Of a DNA stretch of 63,134 nucleotides, positions 9,380 to 18,327 are shown one piece after another. Source of the DNA: Pseudomonas sp. UMAB-08 (lineage in GTDB: Bacteria; Pseudomonadota; Gammaproteobacteria; Pseudomonadales; Pseudomonadaceae); assembly GCF_900095225.1 (NCBI RefSeq), contig NZ_LT607436.1, positions 1-63,134 of the forward strand. Reading direction: 5' to 3'. Position 1 is the stretch's first letter, and each line of letters starts with the position of its first letter. The notes under the pieces were generated by a model. It ran no database searches, had not been told where the DNA came from, and saw only the letters and a program-made list of their open reading frames with translations. A program made the position numbers and the translations under genes.

Positions 9380-11233
9380 TCAGACCGCAACCAGCACGAT
9401 GGCGCCAAGCACCAATACAGCGCCTGCAGCCATTGAAGCAGCGTACCAACGCAGTTGGCCGGTCTCGGTGCGGCTCAGGGCGTTATGACTGCCCTTGACC
9501 AGACGCGGGATCAAACCAATGGTGTGGTCGAGTGGGTCTTTGCGCAGCACATGGCTGATCATCAGATAAGGTTTGACGAACAGCTTGTCGTACAGCCAGT
9601 CGAAGCCCCATGCCGCGAACCACCAGGTCGTAAGGAACCGCCCCGGAGCGCTGTTGGCGACAGCAGTAGCAAAGCGACGCTTGCCGAGAAACAGCAGGGC
9701 CGCGAGCAGGATACCGGCCATGGCAATGGCCCCCGAGGCGATTTCCAGACTGTGCTTGGCTTCACCACCGGCATGGCCGACGCTCTGCGGCAAGACACCG
9801 GCCAACGGTGGGGTGATCAGTGCGCCGATAAAGGTCGACAGAATGATCAGCACCGACAGCGGCAGCCAGTGAGCGATACCGTGACCGGCGTGCGCTTCGG
9901 TCTTCGCTTCACCGTGGAAGGTGATGAAGATCAGGCGGAAGGTATAAAGGGACGTCATGAACGCGCCGACCAAGCCTGCATACAGCAGCGCATGGTTACC
10001 GCTGGCGAAGGCTTCCCAAAGAATCTCATCCTTGGAGTAGAAACCGGCGGTCAGCAGTGGCAGGGCAGACAACGCAGCGCCACCGACGATGAAGCTGGCG
10101 TAGGCCAGTGGCAGTTTTTTCCACAGGCCGCCCATCTTGAAGATGTTCTGCTCGTGGTGGCAGGCAACGATCACCGCACCGGACGCGAGGAACAGCAGCG
10201 CCTTGAAGAAGGCGTGGGTCATCAAGTGGAAAATCGCGCCTTCCCAGGCACCCACACCCAGCGCCAGGAACATGTAGCCGATCTGGCTCATCGTCGAGTA
10301 GGCAAGGATACGTTTGATGTCGGTTTGCACCAACGCCGCGAAACCTGCCAACACCAGCGTTACGCCGCCGACGATACCGACCAGGTGCAGGACATCGGGT
10401 GCCAGTTCGAACAGACCGTGGGTCCGTGCGATCAGGTAGACACCGGCGGTCACCATGGTCGCGGCGTGGATCAATGCCGACACCGGCGTTGGGCCCGCCA
10501 TTGCATCTGCCAGCCAGGTTTGCAGCGGCAGTTGCGCGGATTTACCGACCGCACCACCGAGCAGCATCAAGGTTGCCAGCACAATCCAGAAATCACCTGC
10601 ACTGAAATGCTCCGGTGCACGCACCAGAAGCTCCTGGATATTTAGCGTACCCAGTTGCTGGAACAGAATGAACAGGCCAATGGCCATGAACACGTCGCCG
10701 ATGCGGGTGACGACAAAGGCCTTGAGCGCTGCGTTACCGTTGTTGCGGTTGCTGTAGTAGAAACCGATCAACAGATAGCTGCACAGGCCCACGCCTTCCC
10801 AACCCAGGTACAGGAACAACAGGTTATCGCCGAGGATCAGGAACAGCATGCTGGCGATGAACAGGTTGGTGTAGGCGAAGAAGCGCGAGTAACCGGCCTC
10901 ACCGCGCATGTACCAGGACGCGAACAGGTGGATCAGGAAGCCTACACCCACCACCACACCCATCATGGTCACTGACAGACCATCAAGGTACAGGGCGAAG
11001 TTCGGTTCGAAGCCGTCCACTGACATCCAGCGCCACAGCAGTTGGGTGTAGTGACCACCCTCAGGCGGTGCAACGTTGAATTGCCAAATGATCCAGGCTG
11101 TCACGATGGCCGACAGTCCGATGGAGCCAACGCCGATCAGCGCGGCAAGGTTTTCCGAGATGCGTCCACGAGAGAACGCGAGCAACAGGAAACCGATCAG
11201 GGGGAATACGAAAGTCAGAAAGAGAAGGTTCAT
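9380..11233 (-). CDS. nuoL: NADH-quinone oxidoreductase subunit L
   Basis: A 617-residue distal antiporter-like subunit, including the long lateral helix in its C-terminal third. Channel residues lie in LFLYLGWEGVGLCSYLLIGFY (Glu) and SAQLPLQTWLADAMAGPTPVSALIHAATM (Lys, His). I start at ATG 11233 (MNLLFLTFVF). The frame is open further upstream, but that part overlaps nuoK and does not look like NuoL. The ATG overlaps the nuoK stop by four bases, so the two are translationally coupled. Confidence 0.98.
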   Translation of the reverse strand: MNLLFLTFVFPLIGFLLLAFSRGRISENLAALIGVGSIGLSAIVTAWIIWQFNVAPPEGGHYTQLLWRWMSVDGFEPNFALYLDGLSVTMMGVVVGVGFLIHLFASWYMRGEAGYSRFFAYTNLFIASMLFLILGDNLLFLYLGWEGVGLCSYLLIGFYYSNRNNGNAALKAFVVTRIGDVFMAIGLFILFQQLGTLNIQELLVRAPEHFSAGDFWIVLATLMLLGGAVGKSAQLPLQTWLADAMAGPTPVSALIHAATMVTAGVYLIARTHGLFELAPDVLHLVGIVGGVTLVLAGFAALVQTDIKRILAYSTMSQIGYMFLALGVGAWEGAIFHLMTHAFFKALLFLASGAVIVACHHEQNIFKMGGLWKKLPLAYASFIVGGAALSALPLLTAGFYSKDEILWEAFASGNHALLYAGLVGAFMTSLYTFRLIFITFHGEAKTEAHAGHGIAHWLPLSVLIILSTFIGALITPPLAGVLPQSVGHAGGEAKHSLEIASGAIAMAGILLAALLFLGKRRFATAVANSAPGRFLTTWWFAAWGFDWLYDKLFVKPYLMISHVLRKDPLDHTIGLIPRLVKGSHNALSRTETGQLRWYAASMAAGAVLVLGAIVLVAV

Positions 11234-11538
11234 CCGCGCATCTCGCTGGCAGCGTCGATATCGAGAGTGTGGAAGCGGCGATACAGCTGCATCAGGATCG
11301 CCAGGCCAATACTGGCCTCGGCGGCTGCAAGGCTGATCACCAGGATGAACATGATCTGTCCATCCGGCTGCGCCCAACGGCTACCGGCAACGACGAACGC
11401 AAGAGCAGACGCGTTCATCATGATCTCCAGGCTCATCAGCACGAAGAGGATGTTGCGCCGTACCATCAGACCGACCAGACCGAGGCAGAACAGGATGCCG
11501 GCGACCGCCAGACCGTGTTCAAGAGGGATTGCATTCAT
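11230..11538 (-). CDS. nuoK: NADH-quinone oxidoreductase subunit K
   Basis: A 102-residue subunit with three transmembrane helices. The membrane glutamates of the proton path are in MSLEIMMNA and SLAAAEASIGLAI. Its stop overlaps the nuoL start (ATGA). Normal length for the family. Confidence 0.98.
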   Translation of the reverse strand: MNAIPLEHGLAVAGILFCLGLVGLMVRRNILFVLMSLEIMMNASALAFVVAGSRWAQPDGQIMFILVISLAAAEASIGLAILMQLYRRFHTLDIDAASEMRG

Positions 11539-11542
11539 GGCT

Positions 11543-12043
11543 TTACTCCTTCGCCTCGTTGCGGCCGAGATGGAATGCCGTTACCGCTGCCGCGAGGAGC
11601 AGCATCGAGGCAAGTTCCACCACCAACAGATAAGGACCAAACAGGCTGATACCTACCGCTTTGGCGTCCACCGTGGTGTGGCCGATGCCAGCGCCGGTCG
11701 GATTGGCGAACAGCACGTACAGCAGCTCGGCGAGCAGCAGTACGCCCAGTGCCACCGGGCCGATCCAGATGCCGGGTTTGAGCCAGGTACGTTCTTGCTG
11801 CACCGAGGCCGGGCCCAGGTTCAGCATCATCACCACAAACACGAACAGGACCATGATGGCGCCTGCGTAAGCGATGACTTCCAGTACGCCGGCGAAGGGA
11901 GCTCCGAGGCTGAAAAAGGTCATGGCGACGGCGATCAACGAAATGATCAGGTAGAGCAGGGCGTGCACCGGGTTCGTGTTGGTGATCACCCGAAGGGTGG
12001 ACACAACAGCGACGCCGGATGCGAAATAGAAAGCGAATTCCAT
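11543..12043 (-). CDS. nuoJ: NADH-quinone oxidoreductase subunit J
   Basis: A 166-residue membrane subunit with five transmembrane helices. It has the conserved FAGVLEVIAYAGAIMVLFVFVVMM helix containing the pi-bulge region. It lies between nuoI and nuoK and completes the coupling region of the membrane arm. Confidence 0.97.
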   Translation of the reverse strand: MEFAFYFASGVAVVSTLRVITNTNPVHALLYLIISLIAVAMTFFSLGAPFAGVLEVIAYAGAIMVLFVFVVMMLNLGPASVQQERTWLKPGIWIGPVALGVLLLAELLYVLFANPTGAGIGHTTVDAKAVGISLFGPYLLVVELASMLLLAAAVTAFHLGRNEAKE

Positions 12044-12052
12044 CTTTCTTCC

Positions 12053-12601
12053 TTAAGGCAGCAAGCTCTTCACGTTGATCGGTTCGGCTTCATTCTGCGC
12101 GGAGCCTTTAGGCTTACCGGCGATGGCCATACCGGCAACGCGATAGAAGTTGTAATCAGGGTTTTTACCAGGGCCGGAGATCAGCAGATCTTCCTTCTCG
12201 TAAACCAGATCCTGACGTTTGAACTCGGCCATTTCGAAATCCGGTGTCAGCTGGATCGCGGTGGTCGGGCAGGCTTCCTCGCAGAGGCCACAGAAAATGC
12301 AGCGCGAGAAGTTGATGCGGAAAAACTCCGGGTACCAACGGCCGTCGTCGGTTTCGGCTTTCTGCAACGAGATGCAGCCAACCGGGCAGGCTACGGCGCA
12401 CAGGTTGCAGGCTACGCAACGCTCTTCACCGTCAGGGTCGCGGGTCAGGACGATGCGGCCGCGGTAGCGCGGCGGCAGGTACACCGGCTCTTCCGGGTAT
12501 TGCAGCGTGTCGCGCTTGCGAAATGCATGGGAAAACACCATCACCAGGCTGCGAAGCTGGGTGTAGGTGCCATGCACGATGTCAAACAGATACTTGAGCA
12601 T
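12053..12601 (-). CDS. nuoI: NADH-quinone oxidoreductase subunit I (two 4Fe-4S clusters)
   Basis: A 182-residue ferredoxin-like subunit that carries clusters N6a and N6b toward NuoB. Two complete CxxCxxCxxxCP motifs are visible: CVACNLCAVACPVGC and CIFCGLCEEACPTTA. The C-terminal tail (after about residue 150) is family-typical. Order nuoH-nuoI-nuoJ is standard. Confidence 0.98.
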   Translation of the reverse strand: MLKYLFDIVHGTYTQLRSLVMVFSHAFRKRDTLQYPEEPVYLPPRYRGRIVLTRDPDGEERCVACNLCAVACPVGCISLQKAETDDGRWYPEFFRINFSRCIFCGLCEEACPTTAIQLTPDFEMAEFKRQDLVYEKEDLLISGPGKNPDYNFYRVAGMAIAGKPKGSAQNEAEPINVKSLLP

Positions 12602-12613
12602 GGGTCTTTATCC

Positions 12614-13621
12614 TCACTGAGCCGCGACAGCGGGCGTGTTCAACAACACGATCGCAGCGGTCACCAGCAAATTGATCAGGGTCAGCGGCAGGCAGAATTT
12701 CCAGCTGAAATCCATCACCTGGTCATACCGTGGGCGCGGGATAGAAGCGCGCAACAGAATGAAGAGCATGATGAAGAACGCGGTCTTCAGGGCGAACCAG
12801 AAGAACGACAGCGAAGGCAGGATGTCGAACGGGCCATGCCAGCCGCCGAAGAACAAGGTCACCAGCAGCGCCGAGATCAGCACGATACCGATGTACTCAC
12901 CGACGAAGAACATGCCCCACTTCATGCCGGCATATTCGATGTGGTAACCATCGGCCAACTCTTGTTCGGCTTCCGGTTGGTCGAACGGGTGACGGTGAGT
13001 CACCGCAACGCCTGCGATAAAGAACGTACAAAAGCCGAAGAACTGCGGAATGATGAACCACAGATTCTGTGCCTGGTACTCGACGATATCGCGCATGTTG
13101 AACGAGCCAACCTGCACCACGATGCCCATCAGCGCCAGACCCATGAACACTTCATAGGACACGGTCTGTGCTGAAGCCCGCAGGCTGCCGAGCAAGGCGA
13201 ACTTGTTGTTGCTCGACCATCCGGCGAACAGCACCGCATAGACCGACAAACCGGCCATGGCGAAGAAGAACAGCAAGCCGATGTTCAGATCCGCCACGCC
13301 CCAGGTCGGGGTGATTGGGATGATCGCGAAAGCAATCAGCAAGGCACTCATGGCCACAACCGGTGCCAGGGTGAAAATCACCTTGTCGGCGAACGGTGGT
13401 GTCCAGTCTTCCTTGAAGAACATCTTGATCATGTCGGCAGCGATCTGGAAGGCGCCGAAAGGGCCAACCCGGTTCGGGCCATAACGATCCTGCCAGAGGG
13501 CGAGCAAACGACGCTCGACCCAGCTCAGCAGCGCGCCGCAGACCACGACGGCCAGCAGAATCACAATGGCTTTGACGACCGAGATGATCGAGTCGATCAC
13601 TTCAGGGGTAAACCAGGTCAT
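12614..13621 (-). CDS. nuoH: NADH-quinone oxidoreductase subunit H
   Basis: A 335-residue membrane subunit with eight transmembrane helices that builds the quinone chamber with NuoB and NuoD. The loop WVERRLLALWQDRYGPNRVGPFG and the acidic EAEQELADGYHIEYAGMKWG stretch are conserved signatures. Its start overlaps the end of nuoG by four bases. Confidence 0.98.
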   Translation of the reverse strand: MTWFTPEVIDSIISVVKAIVILLAVVVCGALLSWVERRLLALWQDRYGPNRVGPFGAFQIAADMIKMFFKEDWTPPFADKVIFTLAPVVAMSALLIAFAIIPITPTWGVADLNIGLLFFFAMAGLSVYAVLFAGWSSNNKFALLGSLRASAQTVSYEVFMGLALMGIVVQVGSFNMRDIVEYQAQNLWFIIPQFFGFCTFFIAGVAVTHRHPFDQPEAEQELADGYHIEYAGMKWGMFFVGEYIGIVLISALLVTLFFGGWHGPFDILPSLSFFWFALKTAFFIMLFILLRASIPRPRYDQVMDFSWKFCLPLTLINLLVTAAIVLLNTPAVAAQ

Positions 13622-16335
13622 AGCGCTGCCTCCTGCAGACCGTCAACGGTTTTGCCGAACACCGCAGGCGGGATTCCGGCCAGACCGGCAGGCAGGGCCA
13701 CGAGACCGGCACCCAGCTCTTCATTGATCCGCAGCGGCAGACGCAGGGTATGACCGGCAACACTCAGGTTGAGCATCGCGCCGTCGTTGACACCCAGACG
13801 ATCCGCTTCGGATTTGGCCAGCGCCACATAGGCTTCAGGAATGCGTTCCTGAACCGGTGCGGCTTTGGACGATGTTTCGTCGCTGCCGAACAGGTGATAG
13901 AACGGCACCACTTGCCATGTGCCACGAGCCGGGGAAAACGCGCCCGGTATGCTGGCGAACCAGGACAGACCATCGCCTTGGCTTTCGATCAAGCGAGTTC
14001 CCGGATCACCTGCACGCAGGTGGCCGCCGACTTCGTCTTGAAACTTGTTCCAGGCTTGCGGCGAGTTCCAACCCGGCGACCAGGCGAAAGGCACCTGCTG
14101 GCGAGGTTCTGCCGAACCCGAGTAACCTTCCATGGAGAAGGAGAACGCGGTGTCGTTGTCTTGCGAAGTACGCGGTTCATGCACGCTGATGTTGGCGCGC
14201 ATGGCCGTGCGACCGCTGTAACGCAATGGTTCACGCGCCAGTTTCAAACCTTTGATCCGGAACGCCGCAGACGGTGCCGCGTTGACGATCCCGGCCAATT
14301 GCGCGGTGCTGGCTGCGCAGGCTTCGGTGACGTGATCGAGCAACGTCCAGTCCACTGCCTTGTTCAGCAGGGTGCTGCGCAGGGCGTGCAACCAGCGCCA
14401 GCCTTCGTGGACCAGAATGCTGGCGTCCAGATAAGTCGGGTCATACACCTGGAAGAAGCGTTGGGCGCGACCTTCCTGGCTGACCAGGGTGCCGTCGCCT
14501 TCAGCAAAGCTGGCTGCCGGCAGTACCAGATCAGCGCGATCGCTGGTCGGAGTTTTCTGATGGTCAGCGACGATCACGACTTTCGCAGCGTTGAACGCAG
14601 CATCGACCGTAGCAGCGTCGACGCGGTGGTACAGATCGTTTTCCAACACCACGATGGCGTCAGCTTTGCCGGAAATAACAGCCTGCAATGCGTCGTCGAG
14701 GGAATCACCGCCGAACATTGCCAGGCCCATGCTGTTGGCTTCCGGGACGATCAGGCTGATCGATCCCTGTTTGTCGCGCAGCTTCAATGCCTTGGCGATG
14801 TTCGCTGCGGCCTCGATCAGTGCGGTCGAGCCCAGGGAGCTACCAGAGATAATCAACGGACGCTTGGCCGCGAGCAGGGCAGCGGCGATGCGCTGGGCCA
14901 GGTCAAGGGCTTCAGTGTCCAGACCTTCGACTGCGGGCGCGCTGGCGTCCAGGGCGTGGGCAACGGCAAAACCGATGCGCGCCAGGTCGTCGGGGGCTGC
15001 GTGAACGCACTCTTCGGCGATGTCATCGAGACGGGTCTCGGCGAGGCTCGCGATGAATAGCGGGTTCAATTCATGCTGGCCGATGTTCTTCACTGCGGCA
15101 TCGAGCCACGGCTGGACTTTCATCGCAGCGGCCATGTCTTCGGCCTTGCCCTTGACGGCTTGACGCAGGCCGAGGGCCATACGTGCTGCGGTTTGGGTCA
15201 AGTCTTCGCCGAGGACGAAAATCGCATCGTGATCTTCGATGTCACGCATTGTCGGGATCGGCAGCGGGCTCTCATTGAGCACCTTGACGATCAGACGCAG
15301 GCGTTCCAGTTCACCGGCTTCGATACCGGAGTAGAAATGCTCGGCGCCGACCAGTTCGCGCAGGGCAAAGTTGCTTTCCAGGCTGGCGCGAGGTGAGCCG
15401 ATACCGACGATGTTACGGCCGCGCAGCAAATCTGCAGCCTTGTCCAGCGCAGCATCGAGGCTCAGTTTGACGTGACCATCAGCCAACAGTGGCTGGCGCG
15501 GACGGTCTTCACGGTTGACGTAGCCATAACCGAAACGGCCACGGTCACACAGGAAGTACTGGTTGACCGAACCGTTGTAGCGGTTTTCGATACGACGGAT
15601 CTCACCGTAGCGCTCGCCAGGGCTGATGTTGCAGCCGCTGGAGCAACCATGGCAGATGCTCGGCGAAAACTGCATGTCCCACTTGCGGTTGTAGCGCTCG
15701 GAGTGAGTCTTGTCGGTGAACACACCGGTCGGGCAGACCTCGGTGAGGTTGCCGGAGAACTCGCTTTCCAGTGCGCCATCTTCGACACGGCCGAAGTACA
15801 CGTTGTCGTGAGCGCCGAATACGCCCAGGTCAGTGCCGCCGGCGTAGTCTTTATAGAAGCGCACGCAACGGTAGCAGGCGATGCAGCGGTTCATCTCGTG
15901 AGCGATGAACGGGCCGAGTTCCTGGTTCTGGTGAGTCCGTTTGGTGAAGCGATAACGGCGTTCGTTGTGACCGGTCATTACGGTCATGTCTTGCAGGTGG
16001 CAATGACCGCCTTCTTCGCAGACCGGGCAGTCGTGCGGGTGGTTGGTCATCAGCCATTCGACGACGCTGGCGCGGAAGACCTTGGCCTCCTCGTCGTCGA
16101 TGGAAATCCAGCTGCCGTCAGTGGCGGGGGTCATGCAGGACATGACGATACGACCACGTTTGTCGTTCTCGTCACTGTACTGCTTGACTGCGCATTGGCG
16201 ACAAGCGCCAACACTGCCAAGGGCGGGGTGCCAGCAGAAATAAGGAATGTCGAGGCCCAGCGACAGACATGCCTGTAACAGGTTGTCTGCGCCATCGACC
16301 TCGAGCGCTTTGCCGTCTACGTGGATAGTGGCCAT
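13618..16335 (-). CDS. nuoG: NADH-quinone oxidoreductase subunit G
   Basis: A 905-residue peripheral-arm subunit. The N-terminal 2Fe-2S ferredoxin domain has CWHPALGSVGACRQCAVK. A His-coordinated 4Fe-4S site (HPHDCPVCEEGGHCHLQD) and a second 4Fe-4S site (CIACYRCVRF) follow. A complete CxxCxxxC...C set near residues 228-262 (CHGCSSGC, then FLCDRG) would hold the extra N7 cluster found in enterobacterial and pseudomonad enzymes. The rest is a molybdopterin-oxidoreductase-like domain without cofactor function. It is separated from nuoF by an unusually long 137-base gap. Confidence 0.98.
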   Translation of the reverse strand: MATIHVDGKALEVDGADNLLQACLSLGLDIPYFCWHPALGSVGACRQCAVKQYSDENDKRGRIVMSCMTPATDGSWISIDDEEAKVFRASVVEWLMTNHPHDCPVCEEGGHCHLQDMTVMTGHNERRYRFTKRTHQNQELGPFIAHEMNRCIACYRCVRFYKDYAGGTDLGVFGAHDNVYFGRVEDGALESEFSGNLTEVCPTGVFTDKTHSERYNRKWDMQFSPSICHGCSSGCNISPGERYGEIRRIENRYNGSVNQYFLCDRGRFGYGYVNREDRPRQPLLADGHVKLSLDAALDKAADLLRGRNIVGIGSPRASLESNFALRELVGAEHFYSGIEAGELERLRLIVKVLNESPLPIPTMRDIEDHDAIFVLGEDLTQTAARMALGLRQAVKGKAEDMAAAMKVQPWLDAAVKNIGQHELNPLFIASLAETRLDDIAEECVHAAPDDLARIGFAVAHALDASAPAVEGLDTEALDLAQRIAAALLAAKRPLIISGSSLGSTALIEAAANIAKALKLRDKQGSISLIVPEANSMGLAMFGGDSLDDALQAVISGKADAIVVLENDLYHRVDAATVDAAFNAAKVVIVADHQKTPTSDRADLVLPAASFAEGDGTLVSQEGRAQRFFQVYDPTYLDASILVHEGWRWLHALRSTLLNKAVDWTLLDHVTEACAASTAQLAGIVNAAPSAAFRIKGLKLAREPLRYSGRTAMRANISVHEPRTSQDNDTAFSFSMEGYSGSAEPRQQVPFAWSPGWNSPQAWNKFQDEVGGHLRAGDPGTRLIESQGDGLSWFASIPGAFSPARGTWQVVPFYHLFGSDETSSKAAPVQERIPEAYVALAKSEADRLGVNDGAMLNLSVAGHTLRLPLRINEELGAGLVALPAGLAGIPPAVFGKTVDGLQEAAL

Positions 16336-16393
16336 GGTTCAAAGTTCTTCGTTGGCCCGTTGTCAGCGGGCGTGGCTAATGGAATCTCGGTGC

Positions 16394-16460
16394 TACCCGT
16401 ATCAAACAGCCTGTAAGGCGTCATCGGGTATGAGGTCGGCGGCTTTATGGGCTACCGACC
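16394..16460. other. Structured spacer between nuoF and nuoG
   Basis: The 137-base gap between nuoF and nuoG holds two back-to-back dyads. TACCCG (16394-16399) pairs with CGGGTA (16425-16430) and encloses a small GCC/GGC hairpin. GGTCGG (16434-16439) pairs with CCGACC (16455-16460). Most other spacings inside the operon are from minus 4 to about 13 bases. There is no T-run, so a simple terminator is unlikely. An mRNA-processing or translational element is possible. Confidence 0.5.
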
Positions 16461-16472
16461 TTTTCTGTCTTG

Positions 16473-17831
16473 TTATGCGCCAACCACAATCGGGCGTTGG
16501 GCCAGGCTCGCGTTGGCATCACGCTGTGGCGCGATACCCGCCTCGAATTCCGGCCGGAAGTATTTGATTGCGCTGCCCAGAGGTTCCACAGCGCCCGGTG
16601 CGTGGGCGCAGAAGGTCTTGCCAGGGCCGAGGAAGTTGACCAACCCCAACAGCGTTTCGATATCGCCCGGTTGGCCTTCGCCGTGCTCGATAGCGCGCAG
16701 GATTTTCACGCTCCACGGCAGGCCGTCGCGGCAGGGGGTGCAGAATCCACAGGACTCCTGGGCGAAGAACTCTTCCATGTTGCGCAGCAGGGAAACCATG
16801 TTGACGCTGTCGTCGACGGCCATGGCCAGACCCGTACCCATCCGCGTACCGACCTTGGCAATGCCACCGGCGTACATTTGGGCGTCGAGGTGTTCAGGCA
16901 ACAGGAAGCCGGTACCAGCGCCCCCTGGCTGCCAGCACTTGAGCTTGAAGCCATCACGCATGCCGCCGGCGTAGTCTTCGAACAACTCGCGTGCGGGCAG
17001 GCCGAAAGGCAGTTCCCACAGGCCTGGGTTCTTGACCTTGCCGGAGAAGCCCATCAGCTTGGTGCCTTGGTCTTCACTGCCGGCACGGGCCAGGGATTTG
17101 TACCAGTCGTTGCCGTTTTCGACGATCGCTGGCACGTTGCACAGGGTTTCGACGTTATTCACACACGTCGGCTTGCCCCAGACGCCGACAGCGGCCGGGA
17201 AGGGCGGCTTGGAGCGTGGGTTGGCGCGGCGGCCTTCCAGGGAGTTGATCAGTGCGGTCTCTTCGCCGCAGATATAACGACCAGCGCCGGTGTGGACGAT
17301 CAGTTCGAAATCAAAACCGGTGCCCAGAATGTTTTTGCCCAACAAACCGGCCGCTTCTGCTTCTTTCACGGCGCGTCTGAGGTTCTTGGCTGCAGTGGTG
17401 TACTCGCCGCGCAGGAAGATATAGCCACGATAGGCTTTCAACGCCCGGGCGCTGATCAGCATGCCCTCGACCAGCAAATGGGGCAGTTGCTCCATCAGCA
17501 TCCGGTCTTTCCAGGTGTTGGGTTCCATTTCATCCGCGTTGCACAGCAGGTAGCGGATGTTCATGGACTCATCTTTGGGCATCAGGCCCCACTTCACACC
17601 CGTGGGAAAGCCTGCGCCGCCACGACCCTTGAGGCCGGAGTCCTTGACTGCTTGAACGATTTCGTCAGGCGACTGCTCGGCGAAAGCCTTGCGTGCGGCG
17701 GCGTAACCGTTTTTGGTTTGATATTCATCAAGCCAGACTGGTTCGCCGTCATCGCGCAAGCGCCAGGTCAGCGGGTGAGTTTCTGCCGTACGCGCGATGC
17801 GGTTGGCGGGGCCGAAAGACGTGATGGTCAT
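16473..17831 (-). CDS. nuoF: NADH-quinone oxidoreductase subunit F (FMN, NADH site)
   Basis: A 452-residue NADH dehydrogenase subunit. It has the glycine-rich nucleotide loop GLKGRGGAGFPTGVKW (about residues 68-83), the FMN-side segment around NADEMEPNTWKDR, and the N3 4Fe-4S ligands in ESCGFCTPCRDG plus the later C in GKTFCAHAPG. Its start overlaps the nuoE stop by four bases. Confidence 0.98.
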   Translation of the reverse strand: MTITSFGPANRIARTAETHPLTWRLRDDGEPVWLDEYQTKNGYAAARKAFAEQSPDEIVQAVKDSGLKGRGGAGFPTGVKWGLMPKDESMNIRYLLCNADEMEPNTWKDRMLMEQLPHLLVEGMLISARALKAYRGYIFLRGEYTTAAKNLRRAVKEAEAAGLLGKNILGTGFDFELIVHTGAGRYICGEETALINSLEGRRANPRSKPPFPAAVGVWGKPTCVNNVETLCNVPAIVENGNDWYKSLARAGSEDQGTKLMGFSGKVKNPGLWELPFGLPARELFEDYAGGMRDGFKLKCWQPGGAGTGFLLPEHLDAQMYAGGIAKVGTRMGTGLAMAVDDSVNMVSLLRNMEEFFAQESCGFCTPCRDGLPWSVKILRAIEHGEGQPGDIETLLGLVNFLGPGKTFCAHAPGAVEPLGSAIKYFRPEFEAGIAPQRDANASLAQRPIVVGA

Positions 17832-18325
17832 AGGTAACCCTCCAGCATTTTGGCTACGCCAGCAGGCTGTACGTCGCCGAAAGTGTCTTCATCGATCATC
17901 ACGGCCGGGGCCTTGTCGCAGTTGCCCAGGCAGCAGACGGGCAGCAAGGTGAAGCGGTTGTCAGCGGTGGTCTGACCCAGGCCGATACCCAGTGAAGTCT
18001 GGATTTCGCTGAGCACTGACTCGTGGCCACCGATGAAGCAAACCATGCTGTTGCAGACGCGGATGATGTGACGGCCGACAGGCTGACGGAAGATTTGGCT
18101 ATAGAACGTCGCCACCCCTTCAACGTCGCTGGCCGGAATGCCAAGGATTTCGCCAATGGCATATACAGCGCCATCAGGCACCCAGCCCCGTTCCTTCTGG
18201 ACGATCTTCAGTGCTTCGATAGACGCCGCACGCGGGTCTTCGTAGTGGTGCATCTCATGCTCGATGGCCGAGCGCTCTGTTTCGCTCAATGCGAAACGGT
18301 CTGTCTGGATAAGCGTGCTGTTCAT
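17828..18325 (-). CDS. nuoE: NADH-quinone oxidoreductase subunit E (2Fe-2S)
   Basis: A 165-residue thioredoxin-fold subunit with the N1a 2Fe-2S cluster. The four ligands are in RVCNSMVCFIGG and PVCCLGNCDKAP. It pairs with NuoF in the NADH-oxidising module and overlaps it by four bases. Confidence 0.98.
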   Translation of the reverse strand: MNSTLIQTDRFALSETERSAIEHEMHHYEDPRAASIEALKIVQKERGWVPDGAVYAIGEILGIPASDVEGVATFYSQIFRQPVGRHIIRVCNSMVCFIGGHESVLSEIQTSLGIGLGQTTADNRFTLLPVCCLGNCDKAPAVMIDEDTFGDVQPAGVAKMLEGYL

Positions 18326-18327
18326 GC

